The notes below the pieces were generated by a model. It was not told where the DNA came from. It saw only the letters and a program-made list of their open reading frames with translations, and did not search any database. A stretch of 64,000 nucleotides of DNA from Streptomyces sp. Ru73 (GTDB lineage: Bacteria > Actinomycetota > Actinomycetes > Streptomycetales > Streptomycetaceae): assembly GCF_002920575.1 (NCBI RefSeq), contig NZ_PQSQ01000040.1:1-64000 (forward strand). The letters run 5' to 3'. The position numbers were made by a program, and so were the translations under genes. Positions within the stretch are counted from its first letter, which is position 1, and every line of letters begins with the position of its first letter. Of this stretch, positions 8,697-16,998 are shown piece by piece.

Positions 8697-9254
8697 GTGA
8701 GTACTACTGCCCTCATCGTCATCGACATGATCAACACCTACGACCACGAGGACGCCGAGCTGCTGCTGCCGTCCGTACGGAAGGCGCTGCCGGCGGTGGT
8801 GCGCCTCATCGGCCGGGCGCGCGCGGACGGCGTGCCGGTGATCTACGCCAACGACAACTTCGGCGAGTGGCGTTCGCACCACGGCGAGATCCTGGAGACC
8901 GCGCTGTCCGGGCCGCACGCGGAGCTGGTGGACCCGGTCCGGCCGGACGACTCCTCGCTGTTCATCGTGAAGGCCCGGCACTCGATCTTCTACGAGACGC
9001 CGCTGGCCTATCTGCTGTCGCAGCTGGAGATCGACCACGTCGTGCTGTGCGGGCAGGTCACCGAGCAGTGCGTGCTGTACTCGGCGCTGGACGCGCACAT
9101 CCGGCACCTGAAGGTCACCGTGCCGGACGACGCCGTCGCGCACATCCATCCCGACCTCGCCGACGCGGCGCTGCGGATGATGGAACGGAACATGAACACG
9201 CACATCTGTACGGTCGACACGCTGGACTGGGAGGCGGCGGCCCGTCGTGATTGA
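8697..9254 (+). CDS. Isochorismatase-family cysteine hydrolase
   Basis: This 185-residue hydrolase shows the family triad: Asp10 in IVIDMINTY, Lys92 in VKARHSIF and Cys125 in GQVTEQCVLYSA. Relatives hydrolyse isochorismate, nicotinamide or carbamoyl compounds; the substrate is not predictable here. I used the GTG giving MSTTALIVIDM, as relatives begin just before the first strand; an upstream ATG would add a low-complexity leader. It diverges from the formate dehydrogenase operon across 191 bp and may share regulation with it. Confidence 0.85.
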   Translation: MSTTALIVIDMINTYDHEDAELLLPSVRKALPAVVRLIGRARADGVPVIYANDNFGEWRSHHGEILETALSGPHAELVDPVRPDDSSLFIVKARHSIFYETPLAYLLSQLEIDHVVLCGQVTEQCVLYSALDAHIRHLKVTVPDDAVAHIHPDLADAALRMMERNMNTHICTVDTLDWEAAARRD

Positions 9255-9273
9255 CGGCCGCCGGGCCGGGCAC
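9249..9273 (+). promoter_or_regulatory. Possible SigB-like promoter for the small basic protein
   Basis: GATT-N15-GGGCAC lies 67 bp before the gene and overlaps the end of the isochorismatase gene. It resembles the GNNT-N14-16-GGGTAC stress-promoter pattern of Streptomyces, with one mismatch in the -10 element. Chance occurrence is possible in such GC-rich DNA. Confidence 0.3.
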
Positions 9274-9339
9274 TCGGGTGGCGGGAAAGAAGCCGAGCGG
9301 AACGCGAGGCGCGTTCCGCGGTAGGGAAAGGAGCGCATG

Positions 9340-9672
9340 ATGCCCAGCGGCTCCAACGCCAAGCGCGAACGGCAGTACGAGCACATCAAGGAAGGTGCCG
9401 AGAAGCGGGGCACCTCCACCGGCCGGGCGAAGGAGATCGCCGCCCGCACGGTCAACAAGGAACGGGCGCGCTCCGGCGAGGCGAAGAGCGCGAGCAAGGA
9501 GTCGGTGCAGGACCGGAAGTCCGCACCGGAGCGGGGCGGCCAGCGCTCGGGCAACCGCACGGGCCCGAAGGGCCCGACCAAGGACCAGCTCTACCGTGAG
9601 GCCAAGGAGAAGAACATCGACGGCCGCTCCTCGATGACCAAGGACGAGCTGGCCAAGGCGCTCGGCCGCTGA
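9340..9672 (+). CDS. Small basic protein with C-terminal Rho-N/SAP-like motif
   Basis: This 110-residue, highly charged protein has a conserved N-terminal block (KRERQYEHIKEGAEKRG), a Lys/Arg-rich centre (AKEIAARTVNKERAR) and a C-terminal motif TKDQLYREAKEKNIDGRSSM. That last motif resembles Rho-N/HeH/SAP nucleic-acid-binding helices. A second copy with 94 of 110 identical residues lies at 47910-48242, in the same position after an unrelated gene. Of two adjacent ATGs, the second matches the paralogue start and sits six bases from GGAG. DNA or RNA binding is inferred from composition; no function is established here. Confidence 0.85.
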   Translation: MPSGSNAKRERQYEHIKEGAEKRGTSTGRAKEIAARTVNKERARSGEAKSASKESVQDRKSAPERGGQRSGNRTGPKGPTKDQLYREAKEKNIDGRSSMTKDELAKALGR

Positions 9673-9685
9673 CCGCCGCCGCCAC

Positions 9686-11071
9686 CTACTGCCCGTCGCC
9701 CGGGTGCGCCAGGTCGTACGGCCGCGGGTACGGGCCCGGACGGAAGGCGAGGTACCGCGCCGCCGTCGTCGGGTCGGACCGCCGCGCCTCCTGGTTGAGC
9801 CCGCCGGGTGAGGTGTCGCCCCAGTGGCCCGTCGCCACCCGGCGGCCGACCGTGTGCAGCGCGGCCAGCTGCTCGGCGGGCGTGAAGGTGCAGTGCCCGG
9901 CGTTGTCGACGAAGCCCTGCCGGAGCATGCCGCCCGCCCCGGCGGCGGTGACGGCCCGCCGGTGCGCCGCTTCCACCTGCACCGGGACCAGCGGGTCACC
10001 GGTGGTGTGCACGTCCAGCTGCGGGGTGCGCAGCTTCCCGGTGAAGGCGATGTTGCGGGTCATGTAGCGCACGGCGGCGGGGTCGGCCGTGATGCGGGGC
10101 GCACCGGCGAGCCTCCGCAGGTCTTCGCCCAGCGACCGCCCGGCCTTCCGGTACAGCGCCTTCACCTCTTCGTACCCCGCCGACCTGCGCAGCATCGCCG
10201 CGTAGTCCACGCCGGTGTTCCAGGACATGTTGCCGCCGGCCCGGTGCTCGGCCTCCTGGCGGCGCCGGAAGGCGGCGTCCAGCAGCATCGTGCTGACGAC
10301 CCGGTACTGAGCGGCCTGCTGCGCCTCGTGGTCGTGCGGCGCCGGCCGGTCCTGCGCCGGGTCGGTCCAGCCGGGGATGTTGTGCAGGGCGGCGGCCAGC
10401 GCGATCCGGGCCCGGCCGGCCGCGGTGCGCTGGGCCTCGGAGACGACGCTGCCGAGCCGCCCTGCGGCCCGGTCCGCCGCGCCCGCGTCGGTGAAACCGG
10501 TCAGCGGGATGCCGGAGCCGGGCGCCAGCAGTGTTGTGAGGGCGAAGGCCGGGTCGAGGGTGGAGTTCCAGTTGGCGACGCCGCCCTGGACGAGGCCGCA
10601 CAGGGACAGCGAGCCGTCGATGCGGCCGGGGTGCCGCTCGGCGAGGGCGGTGGTGACCAGGCCGCCGTAGGACTCGCCCCAGGCGAGCGTGCGTCGGGCC
10701 GGGCCCACCCGGCCGGCGAAGGCGTCGAGGGTGGCGAGCTGGTCGGGCACTGCCTGCTCCACCGCCCAGCCGGTGGTGGCGTACGAGGACCCGGCGAGCG
10801 CGTACCCCTCCGCCAGCAGCAGTTTCTTCGTGGCGTCGTCGGAGGCGTCCACCGCCTCGTTGGGTTCGCCCGCGGCCCGGTAGCCATGGCTGAACAGCAG
10901 CAGGGTGCCGTTCCAGCGGGCCGGGGTGTCGATGACGTACGTGGCGCCGGACGGCAGTGTGCCTTCGAGGTGGTGCGCCGGTGCCGGGGCCGCGGTGGCC
11001 GGGGCCGCGCCGGCGGCGAGGAGCAGCGCGACGGCGGCCGCGCCGGCCCGCGCGTGCTTGCGTACTCTCAT
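9686..11071 (-). CDS. Secreted alpha/beta hydrolase, possible hydroxycinnamate esterase
   Basis: This 461-residue protein begins with a Sec-type signal peptide: a basic N-terminus, a hydrophobic run at about residues 11-22, and an Ala-x-Ala region ending near residue 29. The nucleophile is Ser134 in GESYGG. Candidate Asp and His residues lie in HTTGDPLVPV and DNAGHCTF. It is the last gene of the hydroxycinnamate operon, 19 bp behind the transporter. A natural guess is a secreted esterase that frees ferulate or p-coumarate from plant esters. Hydrolase fold and export are seen; the substrate is inferred only from neighbours. Confidence 0.82.
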   Translation of the reverse strand: MRVRKHARAGAAAVALLLAAGAAPATAAPAPAHHLEGTLPSGATYVIDTPARWNGTLLLFSHGYRAAGEPNEAVDASDDATKKLLLAEGYALAGSSYATTGWAVEQAVPDQLATLDAFAGRVGPARRTLAWGESYGGLVTTALAERHPGRIDGSLSLCGLVQGGVANWNSTLDPAFALTTLLAPGSGIPLTGFTDAGAADRAAGRLGSVVSEAQRTAAGRARIALAAALHNIPGWTDPAQDRPAPHDHEAQQAAQYRVVSTMLLDAAFRRRQEAEHRAGGNMSWNTGVDYAAMLRRSAGYEEVKALYRKAGRSLGEDLRRLAGAPRITADPAAVRYMTRNIAFTGKLRTPQLDVHTTGDPLVPVQVEAAHRRAVTAAGAGGMLRQGFVDNAGHCTFTPAEQLAALHTVGRRVATGHWGDTSPGGLNQEARRSDPTTAARYLAFRPGPYPRPYDLAHPGDGQ

Positions 11072-11090
11072 CAAGCCTTTCCTTCGGTCG

Positions 11091-12419
11091 TCAGTGGACT
11101 TCTTCGGGGGCGGGACGCGGGTCCTGCGCGGCGAACCGGTCGCGGCTGGTCTCCCGGACCCGCCACACGGTGAGCGCGGTGACGGCGGCGCCCGCGGCCA
11201 GCAGCAGGGCGACGGGCGTACTGCTGCCGCCGTACGCGGCGAGCAGGCTCCCGGCGATCAGCGGCGAGAAGCCGGCGCCGAGCAGCGTCGCGGTCTGGTA
11301 GCCGAGCGAGGCGCCGGTGTAGCGGACGCGGGTGCCGAACATCTCGGTGAGCAGCGCGCCCAGCGGCCCGTACATCGTGGACTGCGCGACACCGTGCCCG
11401 AGGACGAGCGCGAGGATCAGCAGGCCGGGGCGGCCGGAGCCGACCAGTGCGAACACCGGGAACGCGGTGGCGGCCGACAGCACCGCGCCGGCCAGCACCA
11501 CGGGCCGCCGCCCGAACCGGTCGGAGAGCGCCCCGGCGCAGGGCAGCACCACCAGCGCCGTGCACGAGGCGAGCGTGACGCCGGTGAGCACCTGGGTGCG
11601 GGTGAAGCCGTGCCCGACCGCGTACGAGACCATGAAGCTGGTCAGCAGGGACTGGGCGGTGAACGGGCCGATGCCGACGCACGCCGCGAGCAGCACGGCG
11701 CGCGGCCTGCGCACCACGTCGAGCAGTGGCAGCCGGGCGGTCGTCCGTTCCTCCTTGACCGCGCGGAACAGCGGGCTCTCGGTGACCTTCAGCCGTACGT
11801 ACAGTCCGGCGAAGAGCAGGACCAGGCTGAGCAGGAACGGCACGCGCCAGCCCCAGGTGCGGAACTCCGCGTCGGGCAGGGCGGCGACGAGTGTGACGAC
11901 GGCGGTGGACAGGACGGTGCCGAGCGGGGCGCCCAGCTGGGTGAGGCTGGTCCACCGGCCGCGCGGCCGCCCGCCCGCGTGCTCGGCCACCATCAGCGTC
12001 GCGCCGCCCCACTCGCCACCGATGGCGATGCCCTGGACGACGCGGAGCAGGACGAGCAGGACGGGCGCCCACACGCCGATCGCGTCGTAGGTGGGCAGCA
12101 GGCCGATGAGGAAGCTGCCGACGCCCATCAGCACCATCGTCGCCAGCATCATCGACTTGCGGCCGAGCCGGTCGCCGAAGTGGCCGAAGACGATGCCGCC
12201 GAGCGGCCGGGCGACGTACCCGGCGGCGAAGGTGCCGAAGGCCGCGACCGTGCCGGCCGCGGGATCGGCCGCGGGGAAGAACAGGTCGCCGAAGACGAGC
12301 GCGGCGACCGTTCCGTAGACCAGGAAGTCGTAGAACTCCACGGCCGTGCCGAGCAGGCCGGAGAGTGCGACCCGTCTCAGCTGCCGGGCTTCGTCCCGGG
12401 AGCCGCGCACGGCGGTCAT
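11091..12419 (-). CDS. MFS transporter, aromatic-acid/H+ symporter type (couT-like)
   Basis: This 442-residue major facilitator protein has about 12 membrane segments. It shows the metabolite:H+ symporter signature: FYDFLVYGT in helix 1, FGHFGDRLGRKSMM in loop 2-3, and RVVQGIAIGGEWGGA in helix 4. The start ATG overlaps the MaoC gene stop by four bases. In cou/phd operons the equivalent gene imports hydroxycinnamates, which fits the position here. Family is certain; the substrate is inferred. Confidence 0.9.
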   Translation of the reverse strand: MTAVRGSRDEARQLRRVALSGLLGTAVEFYDFLVYGTVAALVFGDLFFPAADPAAGTVAAFGTFAAGYVARPLGGIVFGHFGDRLGRKSMMLATMVLMGVGSFLIGLLPTYDAIGVWAPVLLVLLRVVQGIAIGGEWGGATLMVAEHAGGRPRGRWTSLTQLGAPLGTVLSTAVVTLVAALPDAEFRTWGWRVPFLLSLVLLFAGLYVRLKVTESPLFRAVKEERTTARLPLLDVVRRPRAVLLAACVGIGPFTAQSLLTSFMVSYAVGHGFTRTQVLTGVTLASCTALVVLPCAGALSDRFGRRPVVLAGAVLSAATAFPVFALVGSGRPGLLILALVLGHGVAQSTMYGPLGALLTEMFGTRVRYTGASLGYQTATLLGAGFSPLIAGSLLAAYGGSSTPVALLLAAGAAVTALTVWRVRETSRDRFAAQDPRPAPEEVH

Positions 12420-12871
12420 CCGTAGAAGCGCGAGAGGCTGCGCAGGACGCAGGCGGGCTTGTCGGCGCCCTCGATCTCGACGGTGCCGTCGACCGCGATC
12501 TGCACCCCGCCCTTCACCTCGTCCACCGAGGCGAGCGTCGCGGCCAGCCGGATGCGCGAGCCCACCTTCACGGGCGAGGGGAAACGGACCTTGTCCAGGC
12601 CGTAGTTGACCTTCGTGGTGACGCCCTGCACGTCGAGCAGCTCGGTGAACAGGGGGATGAACAGCGACAGCGTGAGGTAGCCGTGCGCGATGGGCGCGCC
12701 GAACGGGCCCTCGGCCGCTCGCTCCGGGTCGGTGTGGATCCACTGGTGGTCGCCGGTGGCGTCGGCGAAGGTGTCGATGCGGTCCTGGGTGACCTCGATC
12801 CAGTCGCTGGTGCCCAGGTCGCTGCCGGCCAGCTTGGTCAGCTCGGCGAGGCCGTTGACGGTGACGGTCAT
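12416..12871 (-). CDS. MaoC-like (R)-hydratase, couN-like
   Basis: This 151-residue single-hotdog protein has the MaoC hydratase active-site sequence DATGDHQWIHTD, in which Asp and His activate water. It would hydrate the side-chain double bond of a hydroxycinnamoyl-CoA to the beta-hydroxyacyl-CoA. I chose the ATG giving MTVTVNGLAE because AAGGAG lies at good spacing; an upstream ATG adds an unconserved basic stretch. It overlaps the transporter gene by four bases. Confidence 0.87.
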   Translation of the reverse strand: MTVTVNGLAELTKLAGSDLGTSDWIEVTQDRIDTFADATGDHQWIHTDPERAAEGPFGAPIAHGYLTLSLFIPLFTELLDVQGVTTKVNYGLDKVRFPSPVKVGSRIRLAATLASVDEVKGGVQIAVDGTVEIEGADKPACVLRSLSRFYG

Positions 12872-12913
12872 GGGAGTTCTCCTTCTGCGGAACACGAAGT
12901 GTCTGGCGGTGCG

Positions 12914-14419
12914 TCAGTCGCCGCCGTACAGGGCGCGGACGCGGGGTTTGAGGAGCTTTCCTGAGGCGGTGCGCGGCAGTTCGTCCGCCACCACCACGGA
13001 CTTGGGGATCTTGTACTTGGCCAGCCGGCCGGCCAGGGAGGCGAGCACGTCGCCGGGGTCCAGCGCGACGCCGTCCCGGGGGACCACCACGGCCCGCGGC
13101 ACCTCGCCCCACCGCTCGTCCGGCACCCCGATCACGGCGCACTCCGCGACGCCGGGGTGGGCGAGGAGGGCGGCCTCGACCTCGGCCGGGTAGACGTTCT
13201 CGCCACCCGAGATGATCATGTCTTTGAGGCGGTCGACGACGGTGACGTAGCCGTCCGCGTCGACCCGGGCCGCGTCGCCGGTGCGGAACCAGCCGTCCGC
13301 GAAGGCCGCCGCGCTCACCTCCGGCAGGCCCCAGTAGCCGGGCATCACGTTCGGGCCGCGCACCAGCACCTCGCCGGGTTCGCCGACGCCGGCGGGGGAG
13401 AGGTCGGGCCGTGCGACCCGTACGTCGGTGAAGAAGTGCGGCACCCCGGCCGAGCCCGCCTTGCTCACGGCGTGCTCACCGTCCAGGAAGAGCGCACCCG
13501 GCGCCGCCTCGGTCATGCCGTAGCCCTGCTGGAAGGTGAGCCCGCGCTCCTGGTACGCGGCGATCAGCGGTCCGGGCACGGGGGAGCCGCCGCAGGTGAG
13601 GAGGCGCAGCGAGGACAGGTCGGCGGTGGGCCAGCGGGGGCTGCGCGCGATCCGCTCGAACATCGTGGGCACGCCGAACATGAAACTGATCCGGTGCCCG
13701 GCGATCAGGTCGAAGGTGGCGTCCGGGTCGAAGGACTCCACCAGGACGCAGGTACCGCCCTTGAGCAGCACGGGCAGGGTCAGCATGTTCAGCCCGGCGG
13801 TGTGGAACAGCGGCGCGGAGACCAGCGCCACCTCGTCCGCGGTGAGGTCGGTGTCGACCAGGACGTTGAGGGCGTTCCAGGTGAGGTTGGCGTGCGTGAG
13901 CATCGCGCCCTTGGGCCGCCCGGTGGTGCCGGAGGTGTACATGATGATGCACACGTCGTCTCCGCTGACCGGCTCGTCGAGTGGTTCGTTCCCGGCGCCC
14001 GCGAGCAACTCCTCGTACGCCGGCCCGACTTCGAGGTACGTCCGTACCGGCCCGGCCGGGTCCCGCAGCCCGTCGACGAGAGCGGCGTGCGCGGGGGTGT
14101 GGATCAGGGTGCCGGCGCCCGAGTCGGCCAGCTGGTAGGCGATCTCCGGACCGGTCAGCCGGGTGTTGAGCGGGACGAAGACGGCGCCCAGCGCGCCGGC
14201 GGCGAAGAACGTCTCCAGAAACGACGGGTGGTTGGGGCCCAGATAGGCGATCCGGTCGCCGCGCCGGACGCCGGTGGCGCGCAGCGCGCGGGCCAGCCGG
14301 GTGGTGCGGTCGTGCAGCCCGGCGTAGGTGGTCGCCGCGCCCTCGTGGCGGACGGCGGTGCGGTGCGGGGTCTTGCGGGCCCGGCGGGCGGGCCACGACC
14401 CCAGTCCCTCGTTGCGCAC
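12914..14419 (-). CDS. Acyl-CoA ligase, couL-like
   Basis: This 501-residue ANL-family adenylating enzyme has the P-loop YTSGTTGRPKG at 161-171, the GYGMTE motif, and the C-terminal catalytic Lys488 in TASGKLLKPR. It activates a carboxylic acid to its CoA thioester. With the hydratase, dehydrogenase and amidohydrolase around it, the likely substrates are p-coumarate, ferulate or caffeate. The start is a GTG behind GGAGAG. It lies 22 bp after the amidohydrolase and 42 bp before the MaoC gene. Confidence 0.9.
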   Translation of the reverse strand: MRNEGLGSWPARRARKTPHRTAVRHEGAATTYAGLHDRTTRLARALRATGVRRGDRIAYLGPNHPSFLETFFAAGALGAVFVPLNTRLTGPEIAYQLADSGAGTLIHTPAHAALVDGLRDPAGPVRTYLEVGPAYEELLAGAGNEPLDEPVSGDDVCIIMYTSGTTGRPKGAMLTHANLTWNALNVLVDTDLTADEVALVSAPLFHTAGLNMLTLPVLLKGGTCVLVESFDPDATFDLIAGHRISFMFGVPTMFERIARSPRWPTADLSSLRLLTCGGSPVPGPLIAAYQERGLTFQQGYGMTEAAPGALFLDGEHAVSKAGSAGVPHFFTDVRVARPDLSPAGVGEPGEVLVRGPNVMPGYWGLPEVSAAAFADGWFRTGDAARVDADGYVTVVDRLKDMIISGGENVYPAEVEAALLAHPGVAECAVIGVPDERWGEVPRAVVVPRDGVALDPGDVLASLAGRLAKYKIPKSVVVADELPRTASGKLLKPRVRALYGGD

Positions 14420-14441
14420 AGCGGCTCTCCTCGGTGTGATG

Positions 14442-15323
14442 TCAGGCGAGCCCGAGCAGCCGGGCGGCGTTCTCCTTGAGGATCTTCGGCCGGACCGCTT
14501 CCCTGATCTCCAGCTTCTCGAAGTCCGCGAGCCAGCGGTCGGGCGTGAGCACGGGATAGTCGGAGCCGAACAGCACCTTGTCCTTGAGCAGGGTGTTGGC
14601 GTACTGCACGAGCTGCGGAGGGAAGTACTTCGGCGACCAGCCCGACAGGTCGATGTGCACCCCGGGCTTGTGCGTGGCCACGGCCAGCGCCTCGTCCTGC
14701 CAGGGGAAGGACGGGTGGGCGAGGATGATCTTCAGGTGCGGGAAGTCGGCGGCCACGTCGTCGACATGGAGCGGGTTGGAGTACTTCAGCCGGATGCCGC
14801 CGCCTCCCGGAACGCCGGCGCCGATGCCGGTCTGCCCGGTGTGGAAGAGCGCGATGGCCCCGGTCTCCTCGATGACCTCGTACAGCCCGTACGCCAGCCG
14901 GTCGTTGGGGAAGAACGCCTGGATGCTCGGGTGGAACTTGAAGCCGCGTACGCCGTACTCCTCGACCAGCCGCCGGGCCTGCTTCACCGCCGCCTTGCCG
15001 CGGTGCGGGTCGAGCGAGGCGAACGGGATCAGTACGTCGGCGTTCTCGGCGGCGGCCTCGGCGACCTCCTCGTTCGGCACCGGTTCGGTGCCGGTCGCGG
15101 ACTCGGCGTCCACGGTGAAGACGACGGCGGCCATGCGGCGTTCGCGGTAGTAGGCCGCGATCTCCGGCAGGGTGGGCTTCCGGTTGCCCTCGGTCTTGAA
15201 GTACGCGGCGGAGGCGGCGGCCAGTCCGTCGTCCAGGGACGCCTGTCCCTTGGCGGAGACCTCGGCGTGCGTGTGCACGTCGATGGCGACCAGCTCGTCC
15301 ACGTTCATCGCACGGGTCGGCAT
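14442..15323 (-). CDS. Amidohydrolase, couO-like beta-keto-thioester hydrolase
   Basis: This 293-residue TIM-barrel metal hydrolase has HTH metal ligands near residues 17-19 (IDVHTHAE), a lysine/histidine site in GFKFHPS, further His residues in FHTGQTG and LAHPSFPW, and the final Asp in FGSDYPV. In the Rhodococcus cou cluster a protein of this family is proposed to cleave the beta-ketoacyl-CoA to the aromatic acid. The start ATG has GGAGG upstream and lies three bases after the SDR stop. The precise reaction is inferred from cluster content. Confidence 0.87.
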   Translation of the reverse strand: MPTRAMNVDELVAIDVHTHAEVSAKGQASLDDGLAAASAAYFKTEGNRKPTLPEIAAYYRERRMAAVVFTVDAESATGTEPVPNEEVAEAAAENADVLIPFASLDPHRGKAAVKQARRLVEEYGVRGFKFHPSIQAFFPNDRLAYGLYEVIEETGAIALFHTGQTGIGAGVPGGGGIRLKYSNPLHVDDVAADFPHLKIILAHPSFPWQDEALAVATHKPGVHIDLSGWSPKYFPPQLVQYANTLLKDKVLFGSDYPVLTPDRWLADFEKLEIREAVRPKILKENAARLLGLA

Positions 15324-15326
15324 GGC

Positions 15327-16262
15327 TCAGACCTCCGGGATCGCAGGGGCGGGGATGCCCACGGACTGCGGCTCGCGGCCCACGCTGGTCCGCCAGGCCG
15401 CCGCGACGGTCTCCGGGCGCCAGCCCCCGTCCGCGTACGCCACCGCCACCTCCTGCGGGTGCGACCAGAGCGCGAGCTTGTCGCCGCCGATGCCGACGCA
15501 CTGACCCGTGACGTCCTTCGCGGCGTCCGAGGCGAGGAATGGCACCAGCGCGGCGCAGTCCTCGGCGGTGCCGAAGCCCTCGCCCTTGCGCAGGAAGTCC
15601 GGCAGCGGCTCGCCGCGCCGCATGGCCTCGATGTACGGCGCGAACGCCGGGATCGTCTCGGTCATCGCGGTGGCCGCGACCGGCACGATCGCGTTGACCG
15701 TGATGCCGGCCCGGGCCAGCTCCATCGACCAGGTGCGGGTCATCGCGGCGATACCGGCCTTCGCCGCCGCATAGTTGGTCTGGCCGAAGTTGCCGCGCTG
15801 GCCCGCGGGCGAGCCGACCAGGATCAGCCGGCCGCCCTCGCCCTGCTCCCGCATCCGTACGGCGGCGGCGCGTGCGCAGGTGAAGGTGCCCCGCAGATGG
15901 GTGGTGACGACGGCGTCGAAGTCGTCGTCGGTCATCTTCCACAGCACGCGGTCCCGCAGGATGCCCGCGTTGGTGACCATCACGTCCAGCCGGCCGAACT
16001 CCTCGACGGCGCGGGCCACCAGCCGGTCGGCGGCCTCGGCGGTGCCGACCGCGACGGCCTCGGCGACGGCCCGGCCGCCGGCCTCGGTGAGCGTCTTGGC
16101 GGCCTCTTCGGCCACGGCCTCGTCGAGGTCGTTGACGACGACGGCGGCGCCCGCAGCGGCAAGTGCCGAGGCGTACGCGAGGCCCAGGCCGCGGCCGGAG
16201 CCGGTCACGACGGCGACCTTGCCGGTGAGGTCCAGGGGTGCGGGGGCAGTGGATCCGGGCAC
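15327..16262 (-). CDS. SDR-family beta-hydroxyacyl-CoA dehydrogenase, couM-like
   Basis: This 311-residue short-chain dehydrogenase has the cofactor motif TGSGRGLG, the NAG motif (VTNAGILRDR), and the active site GSPAGQRGNFGQTNYAAAK. It resembles the dehydrogenase domain of peroxisomal multifunctional beta-oxidation enzymes. Here it would oxidise the beta-hydroxyacyl-CoA made by the MaoC hydratase. The GTG giving VPGSTAPAPLD is eight bases behind GAGAGG. It is the first gene of the operon and its promoter overlaps a clear inverted repeat. Confidence 0.86.
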   Translation of the reverse strand: MPGSTAPAPLDLTGKVAVVTGSGRGLGLAYASALAAAGAAVVVNDLDEAVAEEAAKTLTEAGGRAVAEAVAVGTAEAADRLVARAVEEFGRLDVMVTNAGILRDRVLWKMTDDDFDAVVTTHLRGTFTCARAAAVRMREQGEGGRLILVGSPAGQRGNFGQTNYAAAKAGIAAMTRTWSMELARAGITVNAIVPVAATAMTETIPAFAPYIEAMRRGEPLPDFLRKGEGFGTAEDCAALVPFLASDAAKDVTGQCVGIGGDKLALWSHPQEVAVAYADGGWRPETVAAAWRTSVGREPQSVGIPAPAIPEV

Positions 16263-16362
16263 GGGGAATCCTCTCAACAAGCGTGGTAAGTACGGGAGTT
16301 GGCAGGCATGAAGGGTGGGCCCGGCCGGGCTGCTCGCCCGGCTTCCGGCCTCGCCGTGACCG

Positions 16363-16391
16363 AAGCTAAGACCAATCATTGTTGGCGTCAA
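16363..16391 (-). promoter_or_regulatory. Promoter of the hydroxycinnamate operon
   Basis: Read on the minus strand, TTGACG is followed by 17 bases and TAGCTT, a good housekeeping-type promoter about 100 bp ahead of the first gene. Its -35 element and spacer lie inside the inverted repeat described separately. Confidence 0.6.
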
Positions 16392-16398
16392 TGGTTGT
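16372..16398. promoter_or_regulatory. Likely MarR operator
   Basis: CCAATCATTG, seven bases, then CAATGGTTGT form an inverted repeat with eight of ten pairs matching. It is AT-rich against the background and sits in the divergent spacer over the -35 element of the operon promoter. Repression by blocking polymerase, relieved by a hydroxycinnamoyl-CoA, would follow the CouR/PhdR model. Confidence 0.65.
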
Positions 16399-16491
16399 CG
16401 GCGTAATCGAAAATGCGGCATGCTGGTCCCGCTGGTGAGATGGAGAACCGGAAAGACCGCCCCGCGCCCGGGGCACGGAACAGGGAGCGCC

Positions 16492-16986
16492 ATGACCGCC
16501 CAGGGAAAGCCCGCCGCGCAGGCCAGGCCCGTCGACGCCGACGAGCCGTGGATGCGCGGGCTGCACGCCGACACCGGCTACCTGCTCTACCGGCTGGGCC
16601 TGCGCTCCGGGCAGCTCTTCAACGCGGCCCTCCAGGAGTCCGGGCTGCGGCTGCGGCACTACGCGCTGCTGCGCTATCTCGCCACCGTCGAGGGCGCGCC
16701 GCAGCGGGAGCTGAGCGAACGGCTCGGCTACGACCCGAGCGCCATCGTCGGCCTCGTCGACGACCTCGAACGGCTCCGCCTCGTCGAGCGCCGCCCGGCC
16801 CCCGCCGACCGGCGCCGCCGCATCGTCGTCCTGGCCGACGCCGGCCGTACGTACCTGCGCGACACCGACGAGGCCAGCCACCGCGTCACCGACGAACTCA
16901 CCGGCCCGCTCACCCCGGAGGAACGCGACACCCTCCACGCGCTGCTGCTGCGGGTGGCGCAGACGGAGGAGACGGCCCGGACGTGA
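16492..16986 (+). CDS. MarR-family regulator (couR-like)
   Basis: This 164-residue regulator has the MarR winged-helix region (QRELSERLGYDPSAIVGLVDDL) with a basic wing containing PADRRRRIVVL. It diverges from the hydroxycinnamate operon and is the obvious candidate to bind the inverted repeat between them. MarR proteins hold this same position in the cou and phd clusters of Rhodococcus and Corynebacterium. The ATG giving MTAQGKPAAQ follows AGGGAG. It converges with the IclR gene, only 12 bp away. Confidence 0.88.
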   Translation: MTAQGKPAAQARPVDADEPWMRGLHADTGYLLYRLGLRSGQLFNAALQESGLRLRHYALLRYLATVEGAPQRELSERLGYDPSAIVGLVDDLERLRLVERRPAPADRRRRIVVLADAGRTYLRDTDEASHRVTDELTGPLTPEERDTLHALLLRVAQTEETART

Positions 16987-16998
16987 CCGGGGGAGCGG

